Assembly (NCBI RefSeq): GCF_000739735.1
Contig: NZ_BBJF01000009.1
Coordinates: 292,326 to 356,325, forward strand
Length of the DNA stretch: 64,000 nucleotides
From: Paraburkholderia ginsengisoli NBRC 100965
GTDB lineage: Bacteria > Pseudomonadota > Gammaproteobacteria > Burkholderiales > Burkholderiaceae
Direction of reading: 5' to 3'
Part shown: positions 18,729 to 27,320 of the stretch, in pieces
Layout: each line of letters opens with the position of its first letter
Position numbering within the stretch: position 1 is the first letter of the stretch
Translations under genes and position numbers: made by a program
Notes under the pieces: generated by a model
Databases searched by the model: none
What the model saw: only the letters and a program-made list of their open reading frames with translations
Told to the model about the DNA's origin: nothing

Positions 18729-18941
18729 ATGCAAATCGGTTCCATTGTCCGGTCGGTGCATATTGCCGTGCCGCAAGGCGCGCGCGGAATCGTCATGCGC
18801 ATTCTTGGCGACATGGCGATGGTGGCGTGGTATGCCGGCGAACCCGGCGCATCGCCGCATCTGAATACTGAACCCTTTTTCCTCGAAGACCTGATCGATA
18901 CGGGCGAGCAGGTTCGCCCGTCGAGCGCGCAAATGCATTGA
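18729..18941 (+). CDS. Conserved hypothetical small protein
   Basis: A 70-residue protein (MQIGSIVRSVHIAVPQGARG) preceded by GGGGA about 7 nt upstream. The sequence looks like a small beta-rich domain: an opening IGSIVRSVHIAVPQGARGIVMRI strand pattern, then MAMVAWYAGEPGASPHLNTEP, resembling short SH3-like or KOW-like folds. There is no signal peptide or membrane helix. I do not recognise a named family. It lies upstream of srkA in the same direction with a gap of 103 nt. Confidence 0.7.
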   Translation: MQIGSIVRSVHIAVPQGARGIVMRILGDMAMVAWYAGEPGASPHLNTEPFFLEDLIDTGEQVRPSSAQMH

Positions 18942-19044
18942 CGGCATTTCCCTGTCAAAGTGTAGGCTCGTTGTAGACGCGATGTAATCCGTATCGTGAA
19001 TCGTCGCGCTCGTCTTTGACGCCGGCGCGGCGCACAATGCGGGC

Positions 19045-20073
19045 ATGAACGACGACAACCTCGACTCACAGAACGGCGCGCAGAGCGCCGTGCCTTTCAC
19101 CCGGCTCCAGCCGGAGATCGTGCTCGACGCGCTCGACAGCGTGCTCAGCACGGTCGGCGTGCGCACCGACGGTCGCATGTTGCCGCTCAACAGCTACGAG
19201 AACCGCGTGTACCAGGTGGGCGTCGAAGATGGTCCGCCGGTGGTCGCGAAGTTCTATCGTCCTGAGCGCTGGAGCGATGCCGCGATTCTCGAAGAACATG
19301 CGTTCGTTGCCGAGCTCGCCGCGCGCGAAATTCCGGCGGTGCCCGCGCGCGAGTTGGACGGCCGCACGCTGCATACCTTCGACGGTTTCCGCTTCTCGAT
19401 CTTTGAGCGTCGCGGTGGCCGCGCGCCGGATCTCGACCGGCGCGACACGCTCGAATGGCTGGGGCGTTTCATCGGCCGTATTCATGCGGTTGGGCAAACG
19501 CAGAACTACGCCGAACGTCCCACGCTCGACATCCATACGTTCGGCTACGAGCCGCGCGACTTCCTGCTCGCGCAGCGCTTCGTGCCTGCCGACGCGCGCA
19601 CCGCGTGGGAAACCGCAGTGAACCTCGCGCTCGAAGACGTCGAGCGCGCGTTCGAGCGAGCCGGCGATATCCGCATGTTGCGCATGCATGGCGACTGCCA
19701 TCCGAGCAACGTGTTGTGGACCGATGCGGGGCCGCATTTCGTCGACTTCGACGATAGCCGCATGGGTCCGGCGGTGCAGGATTTGTGGCTGCTGCTGCCG
19801 GGCGAGCGCGCGGAAGCGTCGCGCGCGCTGGCGGATCTGCTCGCCGGTTACGAGGACTTCTGCGAGTTCGAGCCGCGCGAACTGTACCTGGTCGAAGCGT
19901 TGCGCACACTGCGGCTGATTCACTATCAGGCGTGGCTCGCGCGTCGCTGGGACGACCCGGCGTTTCCGGCCGCGTTCCCGTGGTTCAACACGCAGCGCTA
20001 TTGGGAAGACCGCATCCTCGAAATGCGCGAGCAGATCGGCGCGATGCAGGAAGGGCCGCTCTGGCCGGTGTGA
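19045..20073 (+). CDS. srkA: Stress response serine/threonine protein kinase SrkA (YihE/RdoA)
   Basis: A 342-residue cytoplasmic kinase of the aminoglycoside-phosphotransferase fold. In E. coli SrkA protects stressed cells and counters MazEF-linked death. The nucleotide-binding lysine is probably Lys69 (VVAKFYRPERW). The catalytic loop is MHGDCHPSN (Asp217, Asn222), and the metal-binding loop is FVDFDDSRMGPAVQDLW (Asp234/Asp236), almost identical in layout to SrkA. The YENRVYQVG loop at 51-59 corresponds to the SrkA glycine-loop region. In many genomes srkA sits beside dsbA; that is not so here. Confidence 0.92.
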   Translation: MNDDNLDSQNGAQSAVPFTRLQPEIVLDALDSVLSTVGVRTDGRMLPLNSYENRVYQVGVEDGPPVVAKFYRPERWSDAAILEEHAFVAELAAREIPAVPARELDGRTLHTFDGFRFSIFERRGGRAPDLDRRDTLEWLGRFIGRIHAVGQTQNYAERPTLDIHTFGYEPRDFLLAQRFVPADARTAWETAVNLALEDVERAFERAGDIRMLRMHGDCHPSNVLWTDAGPHFVDFDDSRMGPAVQDLWLLLPGERAEASRALADLLAGYEDFCEFEPRELYLVEALRTLRLIHYQAWLARRWDDPAFPAAFPWFNTQRYWEDRILEMREQIGAMQEGPLWPV

Positions 20074-20172
20074 GTGTCAGCGTTTGCCGTGCTGGGCGTG
20101 GCCGTGCATCGGGTGCAACGGACGGCGGCAACGGAGAGCGATGCAACTCGCGCATCCGAAAACCCGCGCGTT

Positions 20173-22074
20173 TCAAGGCGCCCGCGACACCACGCTCGGC
20201 GATTCCACCAGCGTCGACTTGACGATCACCTCGGCGCGCACGTCGCGCCCGATCGCTTCGAGCGCGGGACGCATCTGCGCGAAGTCGTCGGGCGTGCAGA
20301 CGTCGCTGTCGAAATGCGTGACGCCGTCGCGTGTCATCGTGACGACATTGCTGAGCGGGTCGAACGTGTACTGCGACTGGAAATCGACGAAGCGGTCCTG
20401 CGTGCGCTTCGCCTCCGGCATGTCGAGCACGCGAAAGTTGGCGGGCAACTCGATACGCGCGCGTTCATGCATCGCGAGGTTGTGGCAGATGAACGGCTGC
20501 GTGCGCTGACGTTCGCCGAGCCAGTAGCGCGTGTCCGCCTCGACGCCACCCGCGAGACTCGTCAGCGCGCGAATCGACGCCGCCGTGCCGGGCACCACGA
20601 GATTTTCCAGCGTGCCTTTCATCGTCACCGTGAGTGGGCCGTCGGCCACTGTCAGGTCGCTGGTGGAAAGCGTAGCGGTGCCGCGCAGATTGGCGCTGCG
20701 CAATTCGGCTTCGATCGATTCCTCGCGCTGCGCGGGCGACTGCGTGCGCAACCTCGCGCGCGCCTGTTCGGCGAAGGGTCCGGCGTCGTCCATGCGATAC
20801 GTGAAGCTCGCGGAACCGTCCGGTTCGACCTTGATCGACAGATCGGTGCTGCGCGTCATCAACGCGGTGGCGGGCGTACGGGCGAGCACGCCCTGATCGA
20901 CCAGCACGGTCGGCCGGTTCATATCCGACGACGGCAAAAACCCGAACTCGACATTCGACGCGGTCGAATCCGCGTATTGCTGCAGATCCGGCAGCCACGT
21001 GATTACGTGATTGATGACGCCGTAGCCGGGCACGCTCGGCAGCGTGTAGATTGTCCCGCTGCTGATCAGCGCCGGCTCGTTACGCACGCCGACCGCGTCG
21101 AGTAGCGCGCCGTACAGCGCGACGTGATCCTTGCAGTCGCCGTAGCGGTTCGCGAGGATCGCGCTCGCGCGATGCGGCACGACCGCGCCGCGTCCCACGT
21201 TGATCGCCACGTAGCGGACATTGCGGCGCACCCAGTCGTACAGCGTCTTGGCTTTGTCGCGCGGCGCGGGGTCGTGCGCGGTGAGCTGCTGCGCGAGACG
21301 CGTGACGGCGGCCTCGTGGATGCTCGGGTCCGCCGCGGACTCGCGATAGCTGGCGGCGAACGCGGCGTAGTCGGGGAAAGTCGAGACCATCAGCCGGTCG
21401 CCGTACGACACGTAGGCGATCGAGCCGCGCTCCAGCCGGCTGAAATGCGCCTTGTCGTAGCGATACTCGTAGCGCGTGCGACCGTCGCGCGTCACGGGTG
21501 GCTGCGCGATGAAACCGCGCGCGTCGGCGTAGAGCGGTTTGCCGGCGGGCAGATCGTAGATCAGGCGGAAGTTGTGGGTCGGCGCGAGGTCTGGCGGCGT
21601 GAAGTCGCTGAACTCGCCGGGCACGATCGGCTGCTTCTGCGTCTTGCGGTACGTGAGATGCACGCGCGCCCCCGGCTCGACAGCAGGGAACACGATCACC
21701 TTTTCCTGGATGTCCTGGAACATCGGTGCGTCGAACGAGCGGGCCTCCTGCACGTCGCGGATCTGCTCGGGCTCCACGTCGTGGCGCACGCCGTCGGCGG
21801 TGGTCGTGTAGGCCTCGAGAATCTCCACGTCGGCCATGTTGCGGTTAAACCAGACGTATTGCTGCGCGGCCCGCGCGACGCCGGCTTCGTTGTTCACGCG
21901 CAGCGTCATCGAGTTGAGCTTGGTGTAGGAGCCGTCGGCGTTGACGGTGAAGGTCTGCGTTTCGCCTTCGTTCGTATAGGGATCGTCCAGCCGGGTCGGC
22001 ACCGCGCCGCTCGCCGCGTGGACGCCAGCAAGCCAGCCGAAAGAGGCAACACAGACCACGGAACAGAGGCGCAT
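20173..22074 (-). CDS. DUF3857 and transglutaminase-like domain protein, exported
   Basis: A 633-residue protein with an N-terminal signal peptide (cleavage probably after about residue 20-23). Residues about 50-210 form a DUF3857 beta domain. A transglutaminase-like domain follows, with catalytic Cys314 in NRYGDCKDHVALYGALL and His356 in GVINHVITWLPD; a nearby Asp would complete the triad. A C-terminal beta domain runs from about 420. Such proteins are probably periplasmic, but the substrate is not known. It is convergent with srkA and divergent from the PepSY gene. No clear ribosome-binding site precedes the ATG at 22074. Confidence 0.88.
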   Translation of the reverse strand: MRLCSVVCVASFGWLAGVHAASGAVPTRLDDPYTNEGETQTFTVNADGSYTKLNSMTLRVNNEAGVARAAQQYVWFNRNMADVEILEAYTTTADGVRHDVEPEQIRDVQEARSFDAPMFQDIQEKVIVFPAVEPGARVHLTYRKTQKQPIVPGEFSDFTPPDLAPTHNFRLIYDLPAGKPLYADARGFIAQPPVTRDGRTRYEYRYDKAHFSRLERGSIAYVSYGDRLMVSTFPDYAAFAASYRESAADPSIHEAAVTRLAQQLTAHDPAPRDKAKTLYDWVRRNVRYVAINVGRGAVVPHRASAILANRYGDCKDHVALYGALLDAVGVRNEPALISSGTIYTLPSVPGYGVINHVITWLPDLQQYADSTASNVEFGFLPSSDMNRPTVLVDQGVLARTPATALMTRSTDLSIKVEPDGSASFTYRMDDAGPFAEQARARLRTQSPAQREESIEAELRSANLRGTATLSTSDLTVADGPLTVTMKGTLENLVVPGTAASIRALTSLAGGVEADTRYWLGERQRTQPFICHNLAMHERARIELPANFRVLDMPEAKRTQDRFVDFQSQYTFDPLSNVVTMTRDGVTHFDSDVCTPDDFAQMRPALEAIGRDVRAEVIVKSTLVESPSVVSRAP

Positions 22075-22199
22075 GGCGGGCAGATGTCCGAACGGTGACG
22101 TTGACGGGATCTGACGGCTAGAGTCGGTTTGCCCCGTGCGGATGTCAAGCGGTTGTCACGCTTTGAAATAGAGCGAAGATTGAGCAAATCGCTTAGTTG

Positions 22200-22218
22200 T
22201 GTAATGATAGTCGTTCTC
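22200..22218. promoter_or_regulatory. Candidate Fur box
   Basis: TGTAATGATAGTCGTTCTC matches the classic 19-bp Fur consensus at 14 of 19 positions by eye. It sits in the 345-nt divergent region, 202 nt before the PepSY gene start and 126 nt before the DUF3857 gene start. Iron control of the PepSY gene is the more likely target, since PepSY membrane proteins often accompany siderophore uptake. Confidence 0.55.
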
Positions 22219-22419
22219 AATTGAAAGGCGTCGCCAGCTATTTGTCACATTTCTCCTCCTCTGTGACTGCCAGCCAGCCTCTCAACCGGACGACCTGGAC
22301 CGCAAGCCGGGTCGTTCGGTCCCTTCCCTCAAAAGACTTTTATAACCGCAGCCGGTAAGCGCGCGTGACGTGCCGCGCGCCGGCGACGGCGTATCCCGTT
22401 GCGCCGCCTGGAGCCCGAA

Positions 22420-23160
22420 GTGAACGCGCCTGATTCGATCGAAATAAAACCAGCCGCCGGCAGCGGCACCCAGTACACCGCCCATACGCCCGAGCGCGAC
22501 CATCATCTGATGGACGACGCCGAGCAGGCGGCGCGGCGTCAGCGTTCGCGCCGCGCGACTTTCATCAAGTGGCTGCGCAAGGTGCATGGCTGGGTCGGTT
22601 TGTGGGGCGCGGTACTCGGTCTGATGTTCGGCGTGACCGGCTTCCTGCTGAACCACCGGGGCGGTCCACTAAAGGTGCCGACCGGCGAGCCGCAGGTCGA
22701 GGAAATGCAGATTCCCGTGCCGCAAAAGCCGCTACGTTCCCCGATGGAAATGGCGAAGTGGCTTAAGAAGGAGCTGAACATCTACGGCAAGCCGGGGCGC
22801 TCACGGCGCGAGCCGGCGCATCCGGTCGCGTGGGGCGACCGCAGCACGATTCAGCCGGAGTTCTGGCAGATCGGCATCATGGGGCCGTCGCATGGCGTGC
22901 AAGCGGAGTATTGGGTCGGCAACGGCTTCGTCTCGGTGAAGCGCACGCAGAACTCGTTCCTCGCGACGATGAACAATCTGCACAAGGGCGTGGGCTTGAG
23001 CGTCGGTTGGGTGTTGCTGATCGACACGATCGCGGGCAGCCTGATTCTGCTTTCGCTGACCGGTGTGCTGCTGTGGACCGAGCTGAATAAACGCCGGGTG
23101 GTAGGCGTCGTGCTGATTGGCGGATCGGTGATCGCGGCCGTTGTGTGCGGGTTGATGTAA
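22420..23160 (+). CDS. PepSY-associated membrane helix protein
   Basis: A 246-residue inner-membrane protein of the PepSY_TM family. The GTG at 22420 is preferred because GGAG lies 6 nt upstream; a TTG at 22399 is also in frame. After a charged N-terminus of about 55 residues come three helices: WVGLWGAVLGLMFGVTGFLLNHRGG, VGWVLLIDTIAGSLILLSLTGVLLW and a C-terminal VVGVVLIGGSVIAAVVCGLM, with a periplasmic domain between the first two. LNNLHKG and LHK-type histidines resemble haem-binding family members. Relatives act in ferric-siderophore reduction; the nearby Fur box fits this. No TonB receptor is adjacent. Confidence 0.82.
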   Translation: MNAPDSIEIKPAAGSGTQYTAHTPERDHHLMDDAEQAARRQRSRRATFIKWLRKVHGWVGLWGAVLGLMFGVTGFLLNHRGGPLKVPTGEPQVEEMQIPVPQKPLRSPMEMAKWLKKELNIYGKPGRSRREPAHPVAWGDRSTIQPEFWQIGIMGPSHGVQAEYWVGNGFVSVKRTQNSFLATMNNLHKGVGLSVGWVLLIDTIAGSLILLSLTGVLLWTELNKRRVVGVVLIGGSVIAAVVCGLM

Positions 23161-23306
23161 GCGGCTGGGTCGTGCGGCGCGCTGTGCGCTGTGCGAAGCG
23201 TACGGCACGCAGCACATAGCAATGGCGGCGCGACACGCGCCGCGGCAACCCGCCAGCCACCAACCGCCATCCTTCACCGCGCTTCCAAAAAAGCCTCCGC
23301 TAACCC

Positions 23307-24329
23307 CTAAACGCTACACGCCCTGCCACCTGAAGCGGCGATCTCCCGTGCCGCCTTCGCGCCTTCGACCTGAAGCAGCGTAGGCAGCGAAACCCCATTC
23401 TTCGCCGCCGTCACCTCGGCGAGAATCGACACGGCGATCTCCGGCGGCGTGCGGCTGCCAATATAAATCCCGACCGGCCCATGCAACCGGCCCAGTTCGT
23501 TATCGTTCAGATCAAACTCTTTCAGCCGCTCGCGCCGCGCTTGGTTATTCCTGCGCGAACCCAGCGCGCCGACATAGAATGCCGGCGTCTTTAGCGCTTC
23601 CATTAGCGCGAGATCGTCGAGCTTGGGATCGTGCGTCAGCGCAATCACCGCGCAGCGCTCGTCGAGTTTCATGTCGATCACCGTGTCGTCCGGCATGGTC
23701 CGCACGATCTTCGTGCCGGGGATGTTCCACTCCTCGGTGTACTCCTCGCGCGGATCGCACACCGTCACCTGATAATCGAGTCCCACCGCGATGTTGCACA
23801 GATAGCGCGACAATTGCCCCGCGCCGATCACCAGCATCCGGTAGCGCGGGCCGTGGATCGTCAACAGCCGCGCGCCGTCGAAATGCACGCCGTCGGTCGC
23901 CTGCGCATCGTCGAGCCGCACCGCGCCGGTCGTCATGTGGACTTCGCGCGCGACGAGCCGGCCGCTCTCCACCGCCTTGCACAGTTCGGCGATGCCGCTT
24001 TGCGGCGTCAGCGGTTCGAGCACCAGCTGAATCGTGCCGCCGCACGGCAGCCCGAAGCGATGCGCTTCCTCCGCCGTGATGCCGTACTTCACCGCTTCCG
24101 GATGCGTCTGCTCGATACCCCTCTGCCGCACGCGGTCGATCAGATCGTCTTCGATGCAGCCGCCCGATACCGAGCCCACCACGAGTCCGTCGTCGCGCAC
24201 CGCGAGCATCGCGCCCTCGGGACGCGGCGACGAGCCCCACGTCTTGACCACCGTCACCAGTAGCGCGCGATGTCCCTCTTCCAGCCAGCGCGCGCTGGAC
24301 TTCAGGACTTCGAGATCCACGCTGTCCAT
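23307..24329 (-). CDS. XdhC/CoxI family molybdenum-cofactor maturation protein
   Basis: A 340-residue maturation factor of the XdhC/CoxF/CoxI family, which bind molybdenum cofactor and help sulfurate or insert it into xanthine-dehydrogenase-type enzymes. The N-terminal XdhC domain has TWGSSPRPEGA and SVSGGCIEDDL (Cys58) and GLPCGGTI (Cys96). A C-terminal Rossmann domain has MLVIGAGQLSRYLC near residue 170 and LTHDPKLDDLALMEAL. Its start overlaps the end of coxG by 28 nt, and AAGAGG lies upstream. It is the last gene of the cox-like operon. In Oligotropha the position would suit coxF or coxI; I leave the symbol open. Confidence 0.9.
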   Translation of the reverse strand: MDSVDLEVLKSSARWLEEGHRALLVTVVKTWGSSPRPEGAMLAVRDDGLVVGSVSGGCIEDDLIDRVRQRGIEQTHPEAVKYGITAEEAHRFGLPCGGTIQLVLEPLTPQSGIAELCKAVESGRLVAREVHMTTGAVRLDDAQATDGVHFDGARLLTIHGPRYRMLVIGAGQLSRYLCNIAVGLDYQVTVCDPREEYTEEWNIPGTKIVRTMPDDTVIDMKLDERCAVIALTHDPKLDDLALMEALKTPAFYVGALGSRRNNQARRERLKEFDLNDNELGRLHGPVGIYIGSRTPPEIAVSILAEVTAAKNGVSLPTLLQVEGAKAAREIAASGGRACSV

Positions 24330-24889
24330 GATTTTTTCCTCTTGCTCGTATCGGTTGTGTCGCTTGCCTCGGCGCCGGACTCGTTGTCAGCGGCGTCGTT
24401 CGATTCCGCGTCGGTCTGCCCAGTTGTGGCGGTGGCTTCAGCACCCTCTCCCACAAGCTGCGCGCCAAAGCGCTTGAAGAACTCGCCGGCGATTTTACGC
24501 GCCGCGCCGTCGACCAGCCGCGAGCCGATCTGCGCGAGCTTGCCGCCGACCTGCGCGTTCGCCGTGTAGGTCAGCTTCGTCGCCGCGTCGCCGTCGGGCT
24601 CCAGGGTGACGCGCGCGTTGCCTTTCGCGAAACCCGCTGCGCCGCCCTGGCCTTCGAACACGATGTTGTACGCGTTCGGCGCGTCGATGTCGGCGAGTTG
24701 CATGCGGCCTTTGAAGCGCGCCTTGACTGGACCGACGGCGGCGCTCAGCGCCACCAGATACGCGTTCTCGCCGTCCGGGTCGATGCTTTCGCAGCCCGGG
24801 ATGCATGCGCGCAAAATCTCCGTGTCGTTCAGCGCGTCCCACGTGCGCTGCTGCGGCACCGGCAGCGTGTGGGTTTCGGTCAATTCCAT
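24302..24889 (-). CDS. coxG: CoxG family SRPBCC protein with C-terminal tail
   Basis: A 195-residue CO-dehydrogenase subunit G-type protein. Residues about 1-145 are the START-like lipid-binding fold (MELTETHTLPVPQQRTWDALND, then PGCESIDPDG and the terminal GSRLVDGAARKIAGEFFKRF helix). From about 148 comes an acidic, Ala/Thr/Glu/Asp-rich linker ending in a short basic-aromatic tail, KRKKSWTAWISKS. CoxG proteins are thought to connect the molybdenum enzyme with the membrane or quinone pool, so the tail may be a membrane tether; that is inference. It overlaps coxE by 10 nt and xdhC by 28 nt. Confidence 0.88.
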   Translation of the reverse strand: MELTETHTLPVPQQRTWDALNDTEILRACIPGCESIDPDGENAYLVALSAAVGPVKARFKGRMQLADIDAPNAYNIVFEGQGGAAGFAKGNARVTLEPDGDAATKLTYTANAQVGGKLAQIGSRLVDGAARKIAGEFFKRFGAQLVGEGAEATATTGQTDAESNDAADNESGAEASDTTDTSKRKKSWTAWISKS

Positions 24890-26256
24890 GACGTTGCTCC
24901 TGCGGTTGTCGTGGCCGCGCGAGTCGGACGAGGCGCGCGCGCGCGTTGCGCGAGGTCGCGGCCGAACGCAGCCAGACTGTCCAGATTATGAACCGGCCGA
25001 TGCGCGTCGACGTACGGCAGGATCGCCTGCACGCCGCGCGCCTTCGGAGAAAAGCCGCTGAAACGCAGCAGCGGATTGAGCCAGACGATGCGGTGCGCGA
25101 AGCGGCGCAGACGCGCCATCTCGGTGTCGAGCACGTCGATCGCTTCGTGATCCAGGCCGTCGGTGACGAGCAGCACCGTCGCCCTGCCTGTGAGCACGCG
25201 GCGCGCCCAGCGGCGATTGAACTCGGCGAGCGTCGCGCCGATCCGCGTGCCGCCCGACCAGTCGAGCACCTGATCGGTGAGTGTGGCGATCGCCACGTCG
25301 GGGTCGCGCTCGCGCAGCGCGCGCGTCGCGTTGGTCAGGCGCGTGCCGAACAGGAACACCTGCAGGCGTTCGCGCGACTGCAAAAGCGCATGGCAGAAAT
25401 ACAGCACCGCGCGCGAATAGCTGCTCATCGAGCCGGAGATGTCGAGCAACAACACGAGCGGCGGCTTGCGCTCGACCACCGCGCGGTACTTCCACACCGT
25501 CCAGTCGCCGCCCGCGCGCACCGCATGCCGCGCGCTCGCGCGCAAGTCCGCATGCGTGCCGTGCGACGCGGCCTTCAGGCGACGCGTCCGCTCGGTCGCG
25601 AGCGGCAGCCGCTGGCCGCGAATCAGATGACGCAAGGTGCGCCATTCATCGGCGGACAGCGTGTCGAAGTCGCGATGACGCAGCCGCTCTTCGGCGCTGA
25701 ACGTGACGTGTGCGCGCAGTTCGTGCTGCTCGGTTTCCTGCGGCGCGTTGCTGTGCGGCGATGGCGGCGCGCGGACCGCGAGCGCATCGGCGAGACGATT
25801 GTTGCGTTTGGGCGGCGGCAGGCCGTCGCGGACTTTCGGCAACAGCAGCGCGCGCAGCTTGCCTTCCCAATCCGGATCGCGCCAGAACAGGTCGAAGGCC
25901 GCGTTGAACAGGTCGCGCTCGTCGGGCGCGGACACCAGCAGCGCGGCGAGGGCAGCGCGCACGTCGTCGCGGCGGCCGAGGTCGATCCAATGCAGGGCGG
26001 CGAGCGCGTCGACGGCTTGCGCGGGCGACATCGGCAAACCCGCGCCGCGCAGCACGCGCACGAAATGGACGACGTTGCGGGCGAGGGTGGGGGTGGTTTC
26101 GAGCGGCGGCGTGGTGGGTTCGCCTGCAGATGTCGTTGTGGTTCGGTTGTCGGCCAGGCCGGCGGCGAATGAGCTGATGCCCGCGTGCGCGTCGAAGCCC
26201 GTGGATGAGGCGCTGTCCGTGGCGTCGCTGTCGCCGGGTGCGGTTGGCTTAGACAT
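24880..26256 (-). CDS. coxE: CoxE-like VWA domain protein
   Basis: A 458-residue protein with a von Willebrand A domain in its C-terminal half. The MIDAS motif DISGS lies at 272-276 (LVLLLDISGSMSSYSRA), with TDGLDHEAID further on. The first 60 residues are low-complexity Ser/Thr/Ala. CoxE partners with the MoxR-type ATPase CoxD; in Oligotropha the pair is needed to assemble the copper-sulfur-molybdenum centre of CO dehydrogenase. It lies 5 nt after coxD and overlaps coxG. The ribosome-binding site before the ATG at 26256 is poor, so a start further inside the low-complexity region is possible. Confidence 0.9.
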   Translation of the reverse strand: MSKPTAPGDSDATDSASSTGFDAHAGISSFAAGLADNRTTTTSAGEPTTPPLETTPTLARNVVHFVRVLRGAGLPMSPAQAVDALAALHWIDLGRRDDVRAALAALLVSAPDERDLFNAAFDLFWRDPDWEGKLRALLLPKVRDGLPPPKRNNRLADALAVRAPPSPHSNAPQETEQHELRAHVTFSAEERLRHRDFDTLSADEWRTLRHLIRGQRLPLATERTRRLKAASHGTHADLRASARHAVRAGGDWTVWKYRAVVERKPPLVLLLDISGSMSSYSRAVLYFCHALLQSRERLQVFLFGTRLTNATRALRERDPDVAIATLTDQVLDWSGGTRIGATLAEFNRRWARRVLTGRATVLLVTDGLDHEAIDVLDTEMARLRRFAHRIVWLNPLLRFSGFSPKARGVQAILPYVDAHRPVHNLDSLAAFGRDLAQRARAPRPTRAATTTAGATSWN

Positions 26257-26261
26257 GCTAA

Positions 26262-27149
26262 CTATTCAGGCGCCGCAAGACACTGCGCGATTTGCGCGGC
26301 GTCCACGCGCGCCAGATCGTCCTGATACTTGAGCAGCACACCGAGCGTGTTCTGCACCGACTGCGGGTCGAGTTCCGTCACCGACAGCGCCTCCAACGCG
26401 CGGCACCAGTCGATCGTTTCGGCGATGCCGGGCGCCTTGAACAGATCCATGCCGCGCAGCCGATGCACGAAATCGACCGCGCGCCGCTGCAATTCCGCCG
26501 ACGTGTGCGGCGCGCGTGCCGCGACGATTTCCAGTTCCCGATCGCGCTCGGGATAGCCGATCCATTGATAGAGGCAGCGGCGCTTCAACGCGTCGTGCAC
26601 TTCGCGCGTGCGGTTCGACGTCATCACGACGAGCGGCGGTTGCGCCGCGCGCACGGTGCCGTACTCGGGAATCGACACCTGGAAGTCCGACAGCAGTTCC
26701 AGCAGGAACGCTTCGAACGGTTCATCGGCGCGGTCGATCTCATCGATCAGCAGCACGCGCCGCGCGCCGGGGTGATGTTCGTCTGGCATCAGCGCCTGCA
26801 ATAGCGGCCGCTTCAGCAGAAATTCGCCGCGATACAACGTGTCGTTGTCGGGATGTTCGCCGGCGGCTTCGGCGAGACGCAGCGCCATGATCTGGCGCGG
26901 GTAGTCCCACTCGTAGAGCGCGCTGGCCGTGTCGAGGCCCTCGTAGCATTGCAGCCGCAGCATCGTCGTACCGAGCATGCCCGCCGCGGCCTTCGCAAGC
27001 TCGGTCTTACCGACGCCCGGCTCGCCTTCGACGAACAACGGCCGCTCCATGCGCAACGCGAGATACAACGCGGTCGCCAGCTCGCGGCTGGCGAAATAGC
27101 GTTGGGCGGCGAGTTGCGCGAGGGTGTCGTCGATCGAGGCTGGCTGCAT
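26262..27149 (-). CDS. coxD: CoxD-like MoxR-family AAA ATPase
   Basis: A 295-residue AAA+ ATPase. Walker A is GEPGVGKT (42-49), Walker B VLLIDEID (132-139), and sensor-1 sits in VVMTSNRTREVHDAL. The ATG at 27149 has AGGA upstream and gives the usual CoxD N-terminus; 55 more codons are open upstream but look non-coding. MoxR/CoxD ATPases work with VWA partners as metal-centre insertion chaperones, matching the coxE gene 5 nt downstream. The gap to coxM upstream is 171 nt, the only sizeable spacer in the operon, so a second promoter there is possible. Confidence 0.92.
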   Translation of the reverse strand: MQPASIDDTLAQLAAQRYFASRELATALYLALRMERPLFVEGEPGVGKTELAKAAAGMLGTTMLRLQCYEGLDTASALYEWDYPRQIMALRLAEAAGEHPDNDTLYRGEFLLKRPLLQALMPDEHHPGARRVLLIDEIDRADEPFEAFLLELLSDFQVSIPEYGTVRAAQPPLVVMTSNRTREVHDALKRRCLYQWIGYPERDRELEIVAARAPHTSAELQRRAVDFVHRLRGMDLFKAPGIAETIDWCRALEALSVTELDPQSVQNTLGVLLKYQDDLARVDAAQIAQCLAAPE

Positions 27150-27320
27150 GGTGGTCCTGAATCTGCGCGCTGCTCGCGCGGTGATGCGCGACGCGGGCGA
27201 GACGCGCAGCGGGCGGGGCGGCGCCGCCACGCTTTGCGTCGCGTGTGATAGCGAAACGGCCGGCGTGCTGAAGCAGCAAAGCAGGCACGACAGCACGTCA
27301 GCCGCCGATAGCAAGGATCG

